Source of the DNA: Candidatus Dormiibacterota bacterium
GTDB lineage: Bacteria > Chloroflexota > Dormibacteria > Aeolococcales > Aeolococcaceae
Direction: 5' to 3'
Assembly: GCA_003153505.1 (NCBI GenBank)
Contig: PLZA01000025.1
Coordinates: 71,976-110,773 of the forward strand
DNA length: 38,798 nt
Positions 26,029 to 34,911 of this stretch are shown piece after piece. How positions within the stretch are numbered: the stretch's first letter is position 1; each line of letters starts with the position of its first letter. The notes under the pieces are model-generated. The model did not search any database. It saw only the letters and a program-made list of their open reading frames with translations, and was not told where the DNA came from. A program made the translations under genes and the position numbers.

Positions 26029-27498
26029 ATGGGAACGCTCCGCGGCAGCCACCGGCGTTGGGCAGAGCCGTATCGGATCAAGATGGTCGAGCCGATCCGG
26101 ATACCCACACGCGACCAGCGTGAGGCGGCCATCCTCGACGCCGGGTACAACACCTTCCTGCTGCGTTCCGAGGACGTCTACATCGATCTGCTGACCGATT
26201 CGGGGACGTCAGCGATGTCCGACCGTCAGTGGGCGGCGCTCATGGTCGGCGACGAGGCGTACGCGGGGAGCCGCAGCTTCTACCACCTGGTGGACGCGGT
26301 GCACGAGGTGTATGGCTACCCGGAGCTCGTGCCCACGCACCAGGGTCGGGGAGCGGAAAACATCCTCAGCCAGATCCTCATCAAGCCCGGCGACGTCATC
26401 CCCGGCAACATGTACTTCACGACGACACGCTGGCATCAGGAAAAGGCCGGCGGTTCGTTCGCCGACGTGATCATCGACGAGGCGCACGATCCCGCGTCCC
26501 TGCATCCCTTCAAAGGCAACGTCGATTTGGACAAGCTGCGCCGGATCATCGCCGAGGTCGGCGCCGAACGGATCCCGTACATCTCGCTCGAGACCAACGT
26601 CAACATGGCCGGCGGACAGCCGGTGTCCATGGCCAACCTCACAGCGACGTATGAGCTGTGTCACGAGCACGGCATCCTGGTGATGCTCGATGCAACCCGA
26701 GCCCTGGAGAACGCCTGGTTCATCCAGCAGCGCGAGCCCGGCTACGCACGTCGGAGTGTCGCCGAGATCCTGCTTGAGATCTGCTCCCACTCCGACGGCG
26801 CCACGGTTTCGTCGAAGAAGGACAACCTGGTCAACATCGGCGGTTTTCTCGCGCTGCGGGATCCGGAGCTCGCGCGGCGTGCTCGCGGGCTGCTTGTCGC
26901 CTACGAAGGGCTGCACACGTACGGCGGGATGTCCGGACGCGACATGGAGGCTCTCGCGTGCGGTATCCGCGAGATGATCGACGGTGACGACCATGTCCGC
27001 GCTCGCATCGGTCAGGTGGAGTATCTGGGCAATCTGCTGATCGACGCGGGCGTTCCGATCGTCCTGCCCATCGGCGGACATGGCGTCTATCTCAACGCGC
27101 GGGCCATCCTGCCGCACCTGCCTCAGGACGACCTGCCGGCGCAATCGCTCGCGGCTGCGATCTATCTCGACTCGGGGGTACGGGCCATGGAGCGTGGCGT
27201 CGTCTCCGCTGGTCGCGATCCCGCCACCGGTGAGAATCGCCATCCTCGGCTGGAATTGGTGCGCCTGACCATCCCACGGCGCGTGTACACGCAATCACAC
27301 ATGGAGGTCACGGCGGAGTCCGTCGCCAGCGTGTGCGCAGATGCGGACGAGATCGGCGGCCTGGCCTTCACCGACGAACCCGAAGACCTGCGTTTCTTCC
27401 TGGCGCGATTCCGACCCCTGCCGGTCCCGGCGAAGTCCACGGCCGAGGTCTCGCAACGCCCGCTCGCGGAGCCCCATCTGATCGCATCAGGCGGCTGA
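26029..27498 (+). CDS. tpl: Tyrosine phenol-lyase (PLP-dependent beta-eliminating lyase)
   Basis: A 489-aa PLP enzyme of the tyrosine phenol-lyase/tryptophanase family, which splits the aromatic amino acid to pyruvate, ammonia and phenol (or indole). AEPYRIKMVEPI, GYNTFLLRSEDVYIDLLTDS and PTHQGRGAEN are family hallmarks. PLP-site residues are Lys 264 in SSKKD, and Asp 221 and Arg 224 in LDATR. Residues separating the two enzymes favour tyrosine phenol-lyase. AMERG (Met 387, Arg 389) matches the phenol-binding Met/Arg of the Citrobacter enzyme, where tryptophanases have a hydrophobic residue instead of Arg. FTTTR (Thr 131) and RFFLARF are also kept. The C-terminus has about 30 extra residues. 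The start at 26029 is needed to keep the AEPYRIK segment; the ribosome site is weak. It has no transporter or regulator beside it. Confidence 0.85.
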   Translation: MGTLRGSHRRWAEPYRIKMVEPIRIPTRDQREAAILDAGYNTFLLRSEDVYIDLLTDSGTSAMSDRQWAALMVGDEAYAGSRSFYHLVDAVHEVYGYPELVPTHQGRGAENILSQILIKPGDVIPGNMYFTTTRWHQEKAGGSFADVIIDEAHDPASLHPFKGNVDLDKLRRIIAEVGAERIPYISLETNVNMAGGQPVSMANLTATYELCHEHGILVMLDATRALENAWFIQQREPGYARRSVAEILLEICSHSDGATVSSKKDNLVNIGGFLALRDPELARRARGLLVAYEGLHTYGGMSGRDMEALACGIREMIDGDDHVRARIGQVEYLGNLLIDAGVPIVLPIGGHGVYLNARAILPHLPQDDLPAQSLAAAIYLDSGVRAMERGVVSAGRDPATGENRHPRLELVRLTIPRRVYTQSHMEVTAESVASVCADADEIGGLAFTDEPEDLRFFLARFRPLPVPAKSTAEVSQRPLAEPHLIASGG

Positions 27499-27784
27499 TC
27501 GCCTGCCACGTCCGCCGAGCGACCTTCGAAACAAGGGCTCCTCGTGACCGGCGACCACCGCAAGGATCATCCACGGTGGTCTGATCCAGGAGTAGCTCAT
27601 CTACCTCAAGCACCTGCGCCACGGGCGTCCTGAACTCCGGGGGGTGGGCTGACCCGACGACCCCGCTCGTGTGCAGCGACTGATCGATGCACAGGGCGGT
27701 CAGCGGCCGCTCCGGATGCCCCACGCCGTGGCGCCATACCTCGACCGATGGGCCGCGTCCGCCGGGTCCTCGCCTCGCTGAAAG

Positions 27785-28333
27785 TCAGCTCGACGCGACG
27801 ACGGTGGTCCGAGCGATGTCCGGGTCGGTGAAGACGTCGAGATCGTCCCGGCTCTGCGTGGAGAACTCTGAGACGATTGCACCCTCTGGCCCCGCCTGAA
27901 ACCAGTGCAGCGTGTTGGGCGGGACGAGGTGTTGCTGGCCGGGCCGGAGGATCACCTCGTGCCAGACCGTGTACGCGCCCCGCTCGGCCTTTGCCGGCCG
28001 GCAGCTGGGTCGCTCCGCCGGCGGGCCCTCGAGGTAGAGGTACACCAGGCCCCGGCGGCAGCGGAACGTCTCCTCCTTGCCGGGGGTCCCGTCGAACGGC
28101 GGGTGACGATGCTCGGGGCAGGTCTGCCCGGGGAACAGCACCAGCTCTTTGGCGCAGACACGCTGCGTGTTGACGTAGACGACGACCTCCAGCCCCGTTT
28201 GTTCGAGCTCTGACAGGCCGAAGTCGGCCACTTCGATGCTGTCGCGCTCCAGCTCGGTGAGCACGAACCCCGCCTCGTCGAGCACCTGTGCCGCTCGCCG
28301 CCGCGCGTCCTGGATCTGCTCGGGTGTCAACAC
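27785..28333 (-). CDS. D-lyxose isomerase-type cupin sugar isomerase
   Basis: A 182-aa cupin of the D-lyxose ketol-isomerase family, whose known members interconvert D-lyxose and D-xylulose or D-mannose and D-fructose. Metal ligands are visible as CPEHRHP (two His), the Glu of GKEETFRCR, and His in NTLHWF. EVVVYVNTQRVCAKELVLFPGQ precedes them as in relatives. I chose GTG 28333, 14 bases after the kinase stop, with AAGG upstream; an ATG at 28420 would overlap the kinase by 73 bases. It is the last gene of the eight-gene operon and probably makes the ketose that the kinase phosphorylates. The true sugar is unknown. Confidence 0.82.
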   Translation of the reverse strand: MLTPEQIQDARRRAAQVLDEAGFVLTELERDSIEVADFGLSELEQTGLEVVVYVNTQRVCAKELVLFPGQTCPEHRHPPFDGTPGKEETFRCRRGLVYLYLEGPPAERPSCRPAKAERGAYTVWHEVILRPGQQHLVPPNTLHWFQAGPEGAIVSEFSTQSRDDLDVFTDPDIARTTVVASS

Positions 28334-28347
28334 AGCTCGTGCATACC

Positions 28348-29283
28348 TTAGGACGTTGCCATCCGCCTGAGCACCTGCTCCCGATCCGGAATTCCGGCTG
28401 AGCATCCCAACGCGGTGCACGCGAGCGCGCCGACCTCGCTCGCGAACCTCAGTGACCGCTCCAGCGGCCAGCCCTCAAGGATGCCGACAATCAGCCCGGC
28501 CGCGAACGCATCGCCGGCTCCGGAACCGTCAACGACCTCGACCCTCGAAGCAGTGAGCAGCCGAGTGTCGGCGGCGGTGCGAACGAGCAGCCCGTCACCG
28601 CCCATGGTGATGACCACGGTTGCGGCGCCGGCCTCGTTGAAGCAGGCGGCCTGACGCTCTGGGTCCTGCTCGCCGGTCAGCTGGCGGGCCTCGTCGTCGT
28701 TGGGCAGGAAGAAGTCAACGCTCGGCAGGATCGAACGCAGATCGTCCATGGAGGCCTGCGTCTCTCCGGGGAGGACCACATCCAGGACAGTTTGCCCGCC
28801 TGCCCGATGCGCCGCCTCGAACAACTCGACGACTGACTCAGTGGTGAGTCCGGGCAGCACCAGGTATCCACCGAGGTAGACGACATCGACCCCGGACATC
28901 GCGCCGGGGGCGAAGTCCTGTCCCGTCAGGTCGGCGTTGGCACCCACGGTGTGGATGTAGCGCCGGTCTTCGCCGGCCACGGGGACGATCACCGTTTTTG
29001 CCGTGCCCATCGTCTCCGACCGCCCGATGAACGAGACGTCGATGCCCAACCCCGCCAGCGATGACGTGACGAAATCACCGAAGGAGTCGCGGCCAACCTT
29101 GCCCACGACCCTGGAGCCGACGCCCAATTTCGACAGCACCACGGCGACGTTGGCGGCGCAGCCCCCGGCACCCATGAGGAAGTCGTCGGTCACCAGGAGC
29201 TCGCCGGCCGCCGGAAGACGCGGCAGCGGCGGGACGAAGAGGTCGCCAACGAGGATCCCCGCACAGAGAACGCGCGGAGTCAT
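28348..29283 (-). CDS. PfkB-family carbohydrate kinase
   Basis: A 311-aa ribokinase-fold sugar kinase. The N-terminal signature region GAGGCAANVAVVLSKLG and the C-terminal DGSGAGDAFAAG (anion hole and catalytic Asp) are intact. The lid and substrate region LVTDDFL and TMGTAKTVIV do not identify the sugar. The ATG overlaps the stop of the SorC regulator by four bases, so expression is coupled. In context it should phosphorylate a ketose before aldol cleavage, although a nucleoside or sugar-acid substrate cannot be excluded. Confidence 0.9.
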   Translation of the reverse strand: MTPRVLCAGILVGDLFVPPLPRLPAAGELLVTDDFLMGAGGCAANVAVVLSKLGVGSRVVGKVGRDSFGDFVTSSLAGLGIDVSFIGRSETMGTAKTVIVPVAGEDRRYIHTVGANADLTGQDFAPGAMSGVDVVYLGGYLVLPGLTTESVVELFEAAHRAGGQTVLDVVLPGETQASMDDLRSILPSVDFFLPNDDEARQLTGEQDPERQAACFNEAGAATVVITMGGDGLLVRTAADTRLLTASRVEVVDGSGAGDAFAAGLIVGILEGWPLERSLRFASEVGALACTALGCSAGIPDREQVLRRMATS

Positions 29284-30278
29284 GAACGCCCGGAGAGTTC
29301 GAGGACGGTGCGCGCCGTGGAAAGGTTGGTGACCAGGACGTTCACCATGCCGCTGCGCAGCGCACCCAGGATCGCGTCGCCCTTGTCGCGCTCGCTGCAG
29401 ATCGCGACAACGAATGGGATCGCCTCGAGATCCGCTCGCCCGATCGCCACCACGCGGTCCCCGATTCCGTCGACAACGGCACGGCCATCCGCATCGAAGA
29501 ACGAGCCGAGGATGTCGCCAACCGCTCCGCGATCGCGCAGTCTGCGCATCTCGGACACCGAGAAGCAGCCCATGCTCACCACGGCGCTGTCATCCCGAGC
29601 GTTGCCGATCCCGATCAGCGCAACGGTGGCCCGTCTCGCGCGCTCGAGGACATCGCGCACGTCGTCGTGATTGATGAACGCATCGCGGACCGCGGGCGTC
29701 TCCGCATAGGCGGGGGCATACAGCACCTCGGCACTGCCGGCAAACGCCTCGGCGAGGCGGCGGCAGATCTCATTCGGGTTGACGCCGGTTTCCACCAGCG
29801 GCGATCCTCCGATGGCACTGACGAACGTCGCAGCGCGGAGTGGTGGAGTGCCGATGAAGTCGGGGACAGCGCCAACATTCCTCCCCATGCCCAGAGCAAC
29901 CACGTCGCCGTCGCTGAGCTGGCGCTTCAGGAACGCAGCGGCCGCCCGGGCCACTGACGCCCGCTGGCCTGATTCATCGGTCTGATCGTTGACCAGGAGC
30001 ACGTGGTCGAGGCCGAACGCCGCGACCAACGCGGCCTCGACCTTGAGACCGAGGTCGCGGGGCACGTGCACCGTGATCTCCACGATGCCGACGGTTCGGG
30101 CGCGATCCAGCAACCGTCCGACCTTGGGCCGCGAGAGACGAAGGGAGCGAGCCACAGCTTCCTGGGTCATCCCCTCCAGGTAGTACCGCGAGGCGACGCG
30201 GGTCATCAACTCGACGTCACGGTCGACGCCGCGAGCCCGGCTCGTTGCGACCTGCGCTGTCTCGCCACGAGTACCCAT
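29280..30278 (-). CDS. SorC-family sugar-responsive transcriptional regulator
   Basis: A 332-aa regulator. An N-terminal helix-turn-helix (about residues 26-62, RVASRYYLEGMTQEAVARSL then LSRPKVGRLLDRA) is followed by a SorC/DeoR-type effector domain that binds phosphorylated sugars (VALGMGRNVGAVPDF, ALIGIGNARDDSAV, GDILGSFFDADGR). It lies inside the operon: its ATG directly abuts the stop of the aldolase/dehydrogenase gene and its stop overlaps the kinase start. It most likely controls this operon and responds to a pathway sugar phosphate. A palindrome by the operon promoter is a candidate binding site. Confidence 0.9.
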   Translation of the reverse strand: MGTRGETAQVATSRARGVDRDVELMTRVASRYYLEGMTQEAVARSLRLSRPKVGRLLDRARTVGIVEITVHVPRDLGLKVEAALVAAFGLDHVLLVNDQTDESGQRASVARAAAAFLKRQLSDGDVVALGMGRNVGAVPDFIGTPPLRAATFVSAIGGSPLVETGVNPNEICRRLAEAFAGSAEVLYAPAYAETPAVRDAFINHDDVRDVLERARRATVALIGIGNARDDSAVVSMGCFSVSEMRRLRDRGAVGDILGSFFDADGRAVVDGIGDRVVAIGRADLEAIPFVVAICSERDKGDAILGALRSGMVNVLVTNLSTARTVLELSGRS

Positions 30279-32270
30279 TCAGATCACCCGCTCGTTGCCG
30301 CCGTCGACCGGAACCTGCGCACCCGTTGTCTTTGCGAATGCGGGCCCGCACATCGCCACACACATCTGCGCGACGTCCTGACTCGTCACCTCGACTCGCA
30401 GCACGTTATTGGCCTTGTACTCGGCGACGGTGAGGCCATACTGGCGCGCTCGCGCCTCGATGATCTCCGCTGACCAAAGCGCAGTGTCGAAGACCGCATT
30501 GGGATGGATCACGTTGACCCTGATGCCATCCGCACCCCACTCAAGCGCGGCCACTCGCGCCACCTGGGTGAGCGCTGCCTTGGAGGCCGAGTATGTAGCT
30601 GCGCCGGGACCGGGGGCCGCGACGTTCTTCGAGCCGATCACCACGACCCTGCCGCCGCGTGGTGCGAGTCGCAGGAGTGGGTGCAGGTGACGCAGGAGGA
30701 CGACCGAGGATTCGACATTGACGCCCATGACCGCACGCCACGCTTCCACGTCCAGGGCATCAAGGCGCTGACTGGGCGGGAAGATGCCGGCATTGAGGAC
30801 GGCAATGTCGATGCCACCGAACTGCTTGACCGCCGCCCCGATCGCCTTAGTCACCTGTTCGGGATCGGTCACGTCGCACTGGAGGCCGAGCCATGTGGGT
30901 CCTGCGGCCACGTCTGCAACTCCTGAGTTGAGATCCAGACCAACGACCGCGGCTCCCTGTTGCAGCAGGAGTTGCGAGCAGGCGTGACCGATTCCTGAAG
31001 CGGCTCCCGTGACCAGAGCGATCTCGCCGGTGAACGGTGGCGGCGTTCCCTTTCCGAGCTTGGCCTGCTCCAGGTCCCAGTACTCGACGTCGAATATGTC
31101 CGCAGCGGAGAGGGCGCGGTAACCGCCCAGCTCGGTTGCGTCGAGGATGATGTCGATGGTGTGCCGGTAGATCTCCGCGGCGACGGATGCGTCGGCCGCG
31201 GATCGGCCCGTCGAGACCACTCCCATCTCTGAGTCGATGACGACGCGGGGTGCTGCATCGAGCATCTTCAATCGAGCGACAGATCTGCTCGACTGCTCTG
31301 CGAAGTAGCGCTCGTAGTCGCGCGCATAGGTCGCTACGTCGCGTCCCACCATCGGCAGCCGCTTGGTGCGGATCACATGGTCGGGAGTCGCCGGACCCTG
31401 CTGAGCAATCACCGACACGTCCGCACGATTGGCAAAGGAAACAGCGTCCGGCCCATCGTCCACCTGCAGAGTCATCGGGACTCCGGCCACCTCCGAAAGC
31501 TCGCGCCGAAGGGCGGCGACTTCCGTCGATGCATAGGCGGTCGTTGCGTGCTCGGAGGTTCGGCTCCGATGTCCAACCTGCTCCTGTATGTACGCCTCGG
31601 CAAGCGCGACCATGTCGATCATTCGCTCGTACGACTCGCGAGCGGTCTCGCCCCACGTGAAGATGCCGTGGTTCATCAGCAGCATGCCAATCGTCTGCGG
31701 ACCGCGCAGCCGCGGATACAGGACGGCGCACAGGGCGGCCAGCTTGAATCCAGGCATCACATATGGGATGTGCAGGAGGCGATCGCCATAGACCGTGGCA
31801 ATCAGTTCGGCGCCGTGCACCGAGTTGGTGAGCGTGAGGACCGCGTCCGCGTGCGTGTGATCGACGTACTTGAACGGCACGATTGCGTGGAGGATCGCCT
31901 CGACCGACGGGGACGGCGCGGCCGGATCGATCGTGCCGATCCGGAGTTCGCGTGCCATGTCGGTGTCCGAAAGTGCGGTGAGCTTACTGAGCGCCAGGAG
32001 CTGCCGCATCCGAACCGGCGCGAAACCGGCCGGTTGGATTGATGCCAGGTCCCAGCCGCTGCCCTTGACCCAGAGGATGTCCTCCGCCTCGCCAAAGATG
32101 TTGGTCTCGGTGAGCTTCACCGACGTGTTGCCACCGCCGTGGAGCACCAATCGCGGATCCTGACCCAGCAGACGCGACGTGTACGCGCGCAGCTCCAGCT
32201 CGGTCGCACACGCAGTTGCCTCGTCGTCGCGCCAGCGACTGGTCACCACGGGGCGCGCGGTGGTTGTCAT
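30279..32270 (-). CDS. Bifunctional RhaD-type aldolase / short-chain dehydrogenase
   Basis: A 663-aa fusion. Residues about 25-400 are a class II aldolase/adducin-type domain: HGGGNTSVKL binds the phosphate, SPSVEAILH carries the catalytic Glu, and VDHTHAD and MNHGIFTW provide zinc His ligands. Residues about 415-663 are a complete SDR with ALVTGAASGIG for NAD and YSASKAAL with the catalytic Tyr and Lys. This architecture is known as rhamnulose-1-phosphate aldolase/lactaldehyde dehydrogenase (RhaEW type), which cleaves a ketose-1-phosphate to dihydroxyacetone phosphate and an aldehyde and then converts the aldehyde. No rhamnose isomerase or rhamnulokinase of the usual kind is near, so a different sugar is possible. 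Its start overlaps the E2-like gene by four bases. Confidence 0.9.
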   Translation of the reverse strand: MTTTARPVVTSRWRDDEATACATELELRAYTSRLLGQDPRLVLHGGGNTSVKLTETNIFGEAEDILWVKGSGWDLASIQPAGFAPVRMRQLLALSKLTALSDTDMARELRIGTIDPAAPSPSVEAILHAIVPFKYVDHTHADAVLTLTNSVHGAELIATVYGDRLLHIPYVMPGFKLAALCAVLYPRLRGPQTIGMLLMNHGIFTWGETARESYERMIDMVALAEAYIQEQVGHRSRTSEHATTAYASTEVAALRRELSEVAGVPMTLQVDDGPDAVSFANRADVSVIAQQGPATPDHVIRTKRLPMVGRDVATYARDYERYFAEQSSRSVARLKMLDAAPRVVIDSEMGVVSTGRSAADASVAAEIYRHTIDIILDATELGGYRALSAADIFDVEYWDLEQAKLGKGTPPPFTGEIALVTGAASGIGHACSQLLLQQGAAVVGLDLNSGVADVAAGPTWLGLQCDVTDPEQVTKAIGAAVKQFGGIDIAVLNAGIFPPSQRLDALDVEAWRAVMGVNVESSVVLLRHLHPLLRLAPRGGRVVVIGSKNVAAPGPGAATYSASKAALTQVARVAALEWGADGIRVNVIHPNAVFDTALWSAEIIEARARQYGLTVAEYKANNVLRVEVTSQDVAQMCVAMCGPAFAKTTGAQVPVDGGNERVI

Positions 32271-32824
32271 CGCGCGCTGTCCGCCGGGGCGTCGTCCGCG
32301 ACAGCCGAAGCGGCCAGCTCCACGTCGCGGACGGTGATCACACCGCCCTGGCCGGTGCCCCCGATTGTGTGCAAGTCGACACCAAGGTCGCTCGCCAGCC
32401 GACGAGCGGCAGGCAGCGCCGCGACTCTGCCGGGTGTCACTTCCGGCGCGCGAGGCTCGGGAGCGACGGCCGGGGCGGAGACTGGCGCCGCGCGCTCGGT
32501 TACCGCGGCCGCGCCGGTCGCGTTGTCAGCAGAATCCGAGCCGCCGCCGCCATCAACGTCGACGTCCAAATCCGGCACCGCATCACCCGCAGCGCCGATG
32601 TACGCCACCGGTGAACCGGCCCGCACGGTGTCTCCAGCCTCGTGGAGGATTTTCAGCAGCATCCCGGCGGCGACGGACTCCACCTCGACCTGAGCTTTGT
32701 CGGTCTGAACGCTGAACAGCGATTCTCCGAGCGCGACCGTGTCGCCTTCCTGCTTCGACCATTCGACGATCACCAACTCGTCGGTGGTTTGCCCCACCGA
32801 TGGCATGTCAATCCGATGCGCCAC
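32267..32824 (-). CDS. E2-like protein with lipoyl and subunit-binding domains but no acyltransferase domain
   Basis: A 185-aa protein. Residues 1-77 are a lipoyl domain with the attachment Lys 43 in QTDKAQVE. An acidic, Ala/Pro-rich linker (about 80-132) leads to a peripheral-subunit-binding domain (about 134-170: ALPAARRLASDLGVDLHTIG, then TGQGGVITVRDV). The catalytic acyltransferase core of about 230 residues, with its HxxxDG motif, is completely absent, and the next gene begins at once, so nothing is hidden downstream. The start is GTG, nine bases after the E1-beta stop. It can accept an acyl group from E1 and perhaps bind E3, but cannot itself pass the acyl to CoA or form the usual 24- or 60-mer core. 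Confidence 0.88.
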   Translation of the reverse strand: MAHRIDMPSVGQTTDELVIVEWSKQEGDTVALGESLFSVQTDKAQVEVESVAAGMLLKILHEAGDTVRAGSPVAYIGAAGDAVPDLDVDVDGGGGSDSADNATGAAAVTERAAPVSAPAVAPEPRAPEVTPGRVAALPAARRLASDLGVDLHTIGGTGQGGVITVRDVELAASAVADDAPADSAR

Positions 32825-32833
32825 GATGCCTGT

Positions 32834-33880
32834 TCAGCCTTCGCAGCAGCGTTGGATCGCTGCCTTGATCCGCGCCTGAGACGGCACCACGGTCTGCTCC
32901 ATCACCGGGGCGACCGGAAGCGGGACATCGTGGCTGGCGACTCGTCGGATCGGTGCTTGCAGCGAGTAGAGGCACTCTTCGGCGACCCTGGCCGCAAGCT
33001 CGGCACCCCATCCTCCGGTCAGCGTGTCCTCGTGAGCAATCACCAGCCGGCCGGTCTTCCTGACCGACGCGAAGATGGTCTCCTCGTCGAAGGGGAGCAA
33101 CGTCAGCGGATCGATGACCTCGCAGTCGATGCCGTCCTGCGCCAGCTCCTCGGCGGCCGCCAGTGAACGATAGAGGCTCATGTGCGTTGCCACCACCGTG
33201 ACCGACATGCCCTCGCGCTTCACCACCGCCTTGCCGATGGGGAAGAAGTACTCCTCCTCCGGCACGTGCGCGGTCAGATCCATGCCACCGGCCTGCTCGC
33301 GCCCCTTGCTGCCGTAGAGCAACTTGTGCTCGAAGAAGAGCACAGGGTCGTCATCGCGCACCGCGCTCTTCAGCAGTCCCTTGGCGTGATACGCGTCGGA
33401 AACGCAGACGACCTTCAGGCCGGGGACGTGCACGAAGTAGCTCTCCGGACACTGACCATGCTGCGCCCCGCGATTTGCCGTGCCCACCGGACAGCGGAGC
33501 ACCAGCGGGACGCTCAACTTCCCGTTCGACATGTACCGCATCTTCGCCGCCTGGTTGACCAGCTCGTCCATGCACTCGAAGAGGAAGTCGGCGTACTGCA
33601 AATCCGGGATCGGTCGCATCCCCATCAGCGCAGCGCCGATCGCGGCACCCGCTAGCGCCTTCTCGCTGATCGGGGTGTCGATGATGCGGTCGTGACCGAA
33701 CTCCTCGGTCAGGCCGAGGTACACGCCGAACGCACCGCCGAACCCCCCGGGGACGCCGATGTCCTCCCCGATGAGAAAGACCTTCTCGTCGTGGCGCATC
33801 TCCTCGGCGATCGCCTCGCGCAGCGCCTCGGCAATCGTGAGCCGGCGTTCGCCGACGACTGGCGCTTCGGCCGCAGTCAC
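32834..33880 (-). CDS. TPP-dependent dehydrogenase E1, beta subunit
   Basis: A 348-aa E1-beta of the pyruvate/branched-chain 2-oxo acid or acetoin dehydrogenase type. Typical segments are TIAEALREAIAEEM, FLIGEDIG with the Glu that activates the TPP aminopyrimidine, RIIDTPISEKALAGAAIGAA, and IDPLTLLPFDEETI near the C-terminal domain. It overlaps the alpha-subunit gene by four bases (ATGA) and the two form an alpha2beta2 enzyme. The 2-oxo acid, acetoin-like or diketone substrate is not readable from sequence; its place in a sugar operon suggests an aldol cleavage product or a derivative of one. Confidence 0.9.
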   Translation of the reverse strand: MTAAEAPVVGERRLTIAEALREAIAEEMRHDEKVFLIGEDIGVPGGFGGAFGVYLGLTEEFGHDRIIDTPISEKALAGAAIGAALMGMRPIPDLQYADFLFECMDELVNQAAKMRYMSNGKLSVPLVLRCPVGTANRGAQHGQCPESYFVHVPGLKVVCVSDAYHAKGLLKSAVRDDDPVLFFEHKLLYGSKGREQAGGMDLTAHVPEEEYFFPIGKAVVKREGMSVTVVATHMSLYRSLAAAEELAQDGIDCEVIDPLTLLPFDEETIFASVRKTGRLVIAHEDTLTGGWGAELAARVAEECLYSLQAPIRRVASHDVPLPVAPVMEQTVVPSQARIKAAIQRCCEG

Positions 33881-34911
33881 GACGCTGACCCCCCGCTGAT
33901 CACTGTCGCGTACGCGTCGGTCAATGCGTCCTCAGCCCGCGGCAGTGGTGACTGGCGCGCGAACTCGATGGCGTCATCGAGCGCCGCCTCCACCTGCGCG
34001 TCCATATCATCGAGCACTCCCGCATCCAGGGTCGCGGCGAGGCGCGCGCGGAGACGAACTATCGGATCACGCTCCTTCCACAGGACCTCTTCCTCACGGC
34101 TGCGATAGCCCTTGACGTCACCACGGCTGTGACCCGCAAATCGGTAGGTCTTGCACTCGAGGAGGACCGGACCGGCTCCGGCGCGCGCCTCCGCCACCGC
34201 GCGTCCGGCAGCCTCGCGCACGGCGAGGACATCCATCCCGTCGACGATCTCTCCCCGCACCCCGTACGCGACAGCGCGGGTCGCCACATCGGGGACCAGG
34301 CTCACCTGGTGGAATGGCGTGGAGGCGCCGTACAGGTTGTTCTCGCAGGCGAACACGATCGGCAGATGCTGGACCGCCGCGAAGTTCAGCCCCTCGTGAA
34401 ATGCACCCTCGTTGCTCGCGCCCTCACCGAAGAAACACACGGCCACCTGGTCGGTCCGCATCAGCTTGAATGCCAGCCCGAGACCGGTGACCACGGTGTT
34501 GCCTCCGCCGACGATGGCGATCGCCGGGAGCATGCCAACCGATGGATCGCCGAGATGCATCGAGCCCCCCTTGCCGCCGCAGCAGCCCGTCGCCTTGCCG
34601 TACAGCTCGGCCATCGCTGCGCGCAGGTCGACACCCTTGGCCAGCGCGTGACCATGTGGGCGATGGGTGGAGGTGATCCAGTCCGTCGGTCGAAGGGCGT
34701 CGCAGATGCCGACCGCAACCGCCTCCTGGCCCTGGCTCTGATGCAGCGTCCCAGGGAGCTCACCCTGCAGGTAGTGCAGATAGACGCGCTCCTCGAAGCG
34801 CCGGATCAGCTGCATGCGGCGATAGAGGTCGAGCCCGTGGGTTGCGTCGACGTCGGCCGTGAGTTGACCCGAACCCGGCTCAATGCTCCCAGCCCGCGCG
34901 ACGTCACTCAT
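33877..34911 (-). CDS. TPP-dependent dehydrogenase E1, alpha subunit
   Basis: A 344-aa E1-alpha. The TPP-binding motif runs from GEGASNEGAFHEG to CENNLYG (Gly-Glu-Gly in place of Gly-Asp-Gly). GCCGGKGGSMHLG is typical of the acetoin/pyruvate-dehydrogenase-like group, and RFAGHSRGD is the phosphorylation-loop region. The first 25 residues are an extra, probably disordered, tail. It is coupled by four-base overlaps to the aldolase upstream and to E1-beta downstream. With the lipoyl-bearing stub it should decarboxylate or cleave a keto substrate and hand the acyl group to lipoamide. Confidence 0.9.
   Translation of the reverse strand: MSDVARAGSIEPGSGQLTADVDATHGLDLYRRMQLIRRFEERVYLHYLQGELPGTLHQSQGQEAVAVGICDALRPTDWITSTHRPHGHALAKGVDLRAAMAELYGKATGCCGGKGGSMHLGDPSVGMLPAIAIVGGGNTVVTGLGLAFKLMRTDQVAVCFFGEGASNEGAFHEGLNFAAVQHLPIVFACENNLYGASTPFHQVSLVPDVATRAVAYGVRGEIVDGMDVLAVREAAGRAVAEARAGAGPVLLECKTYRFAGHSRGDVKGYRSREEEVLWKERDPIVRLRARLAATLDAGVLDDMDAQVEAALDDAIEFARQSPLPRAEDALTDAYATVISGGSAS

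Noticed and set aside
27570..27592. Partial inverted repeat GATCA...TGATC as a terminator for the convergent genes.
   Set aside because: Inner bases do not pair properly and the central loop would be too short; not supported as a terminator.
27499..27784. Minus-strand open frame continuing after the lyxose-isomerase stop (e.g. ERPLTALCIDQSLHTS), with G/C-rich third positions.
   Set aside because: No clear start or ribosome site, no recognised family, and it runs into the antisense of the tyrosine phenol-lyase gene. At most a remnant.
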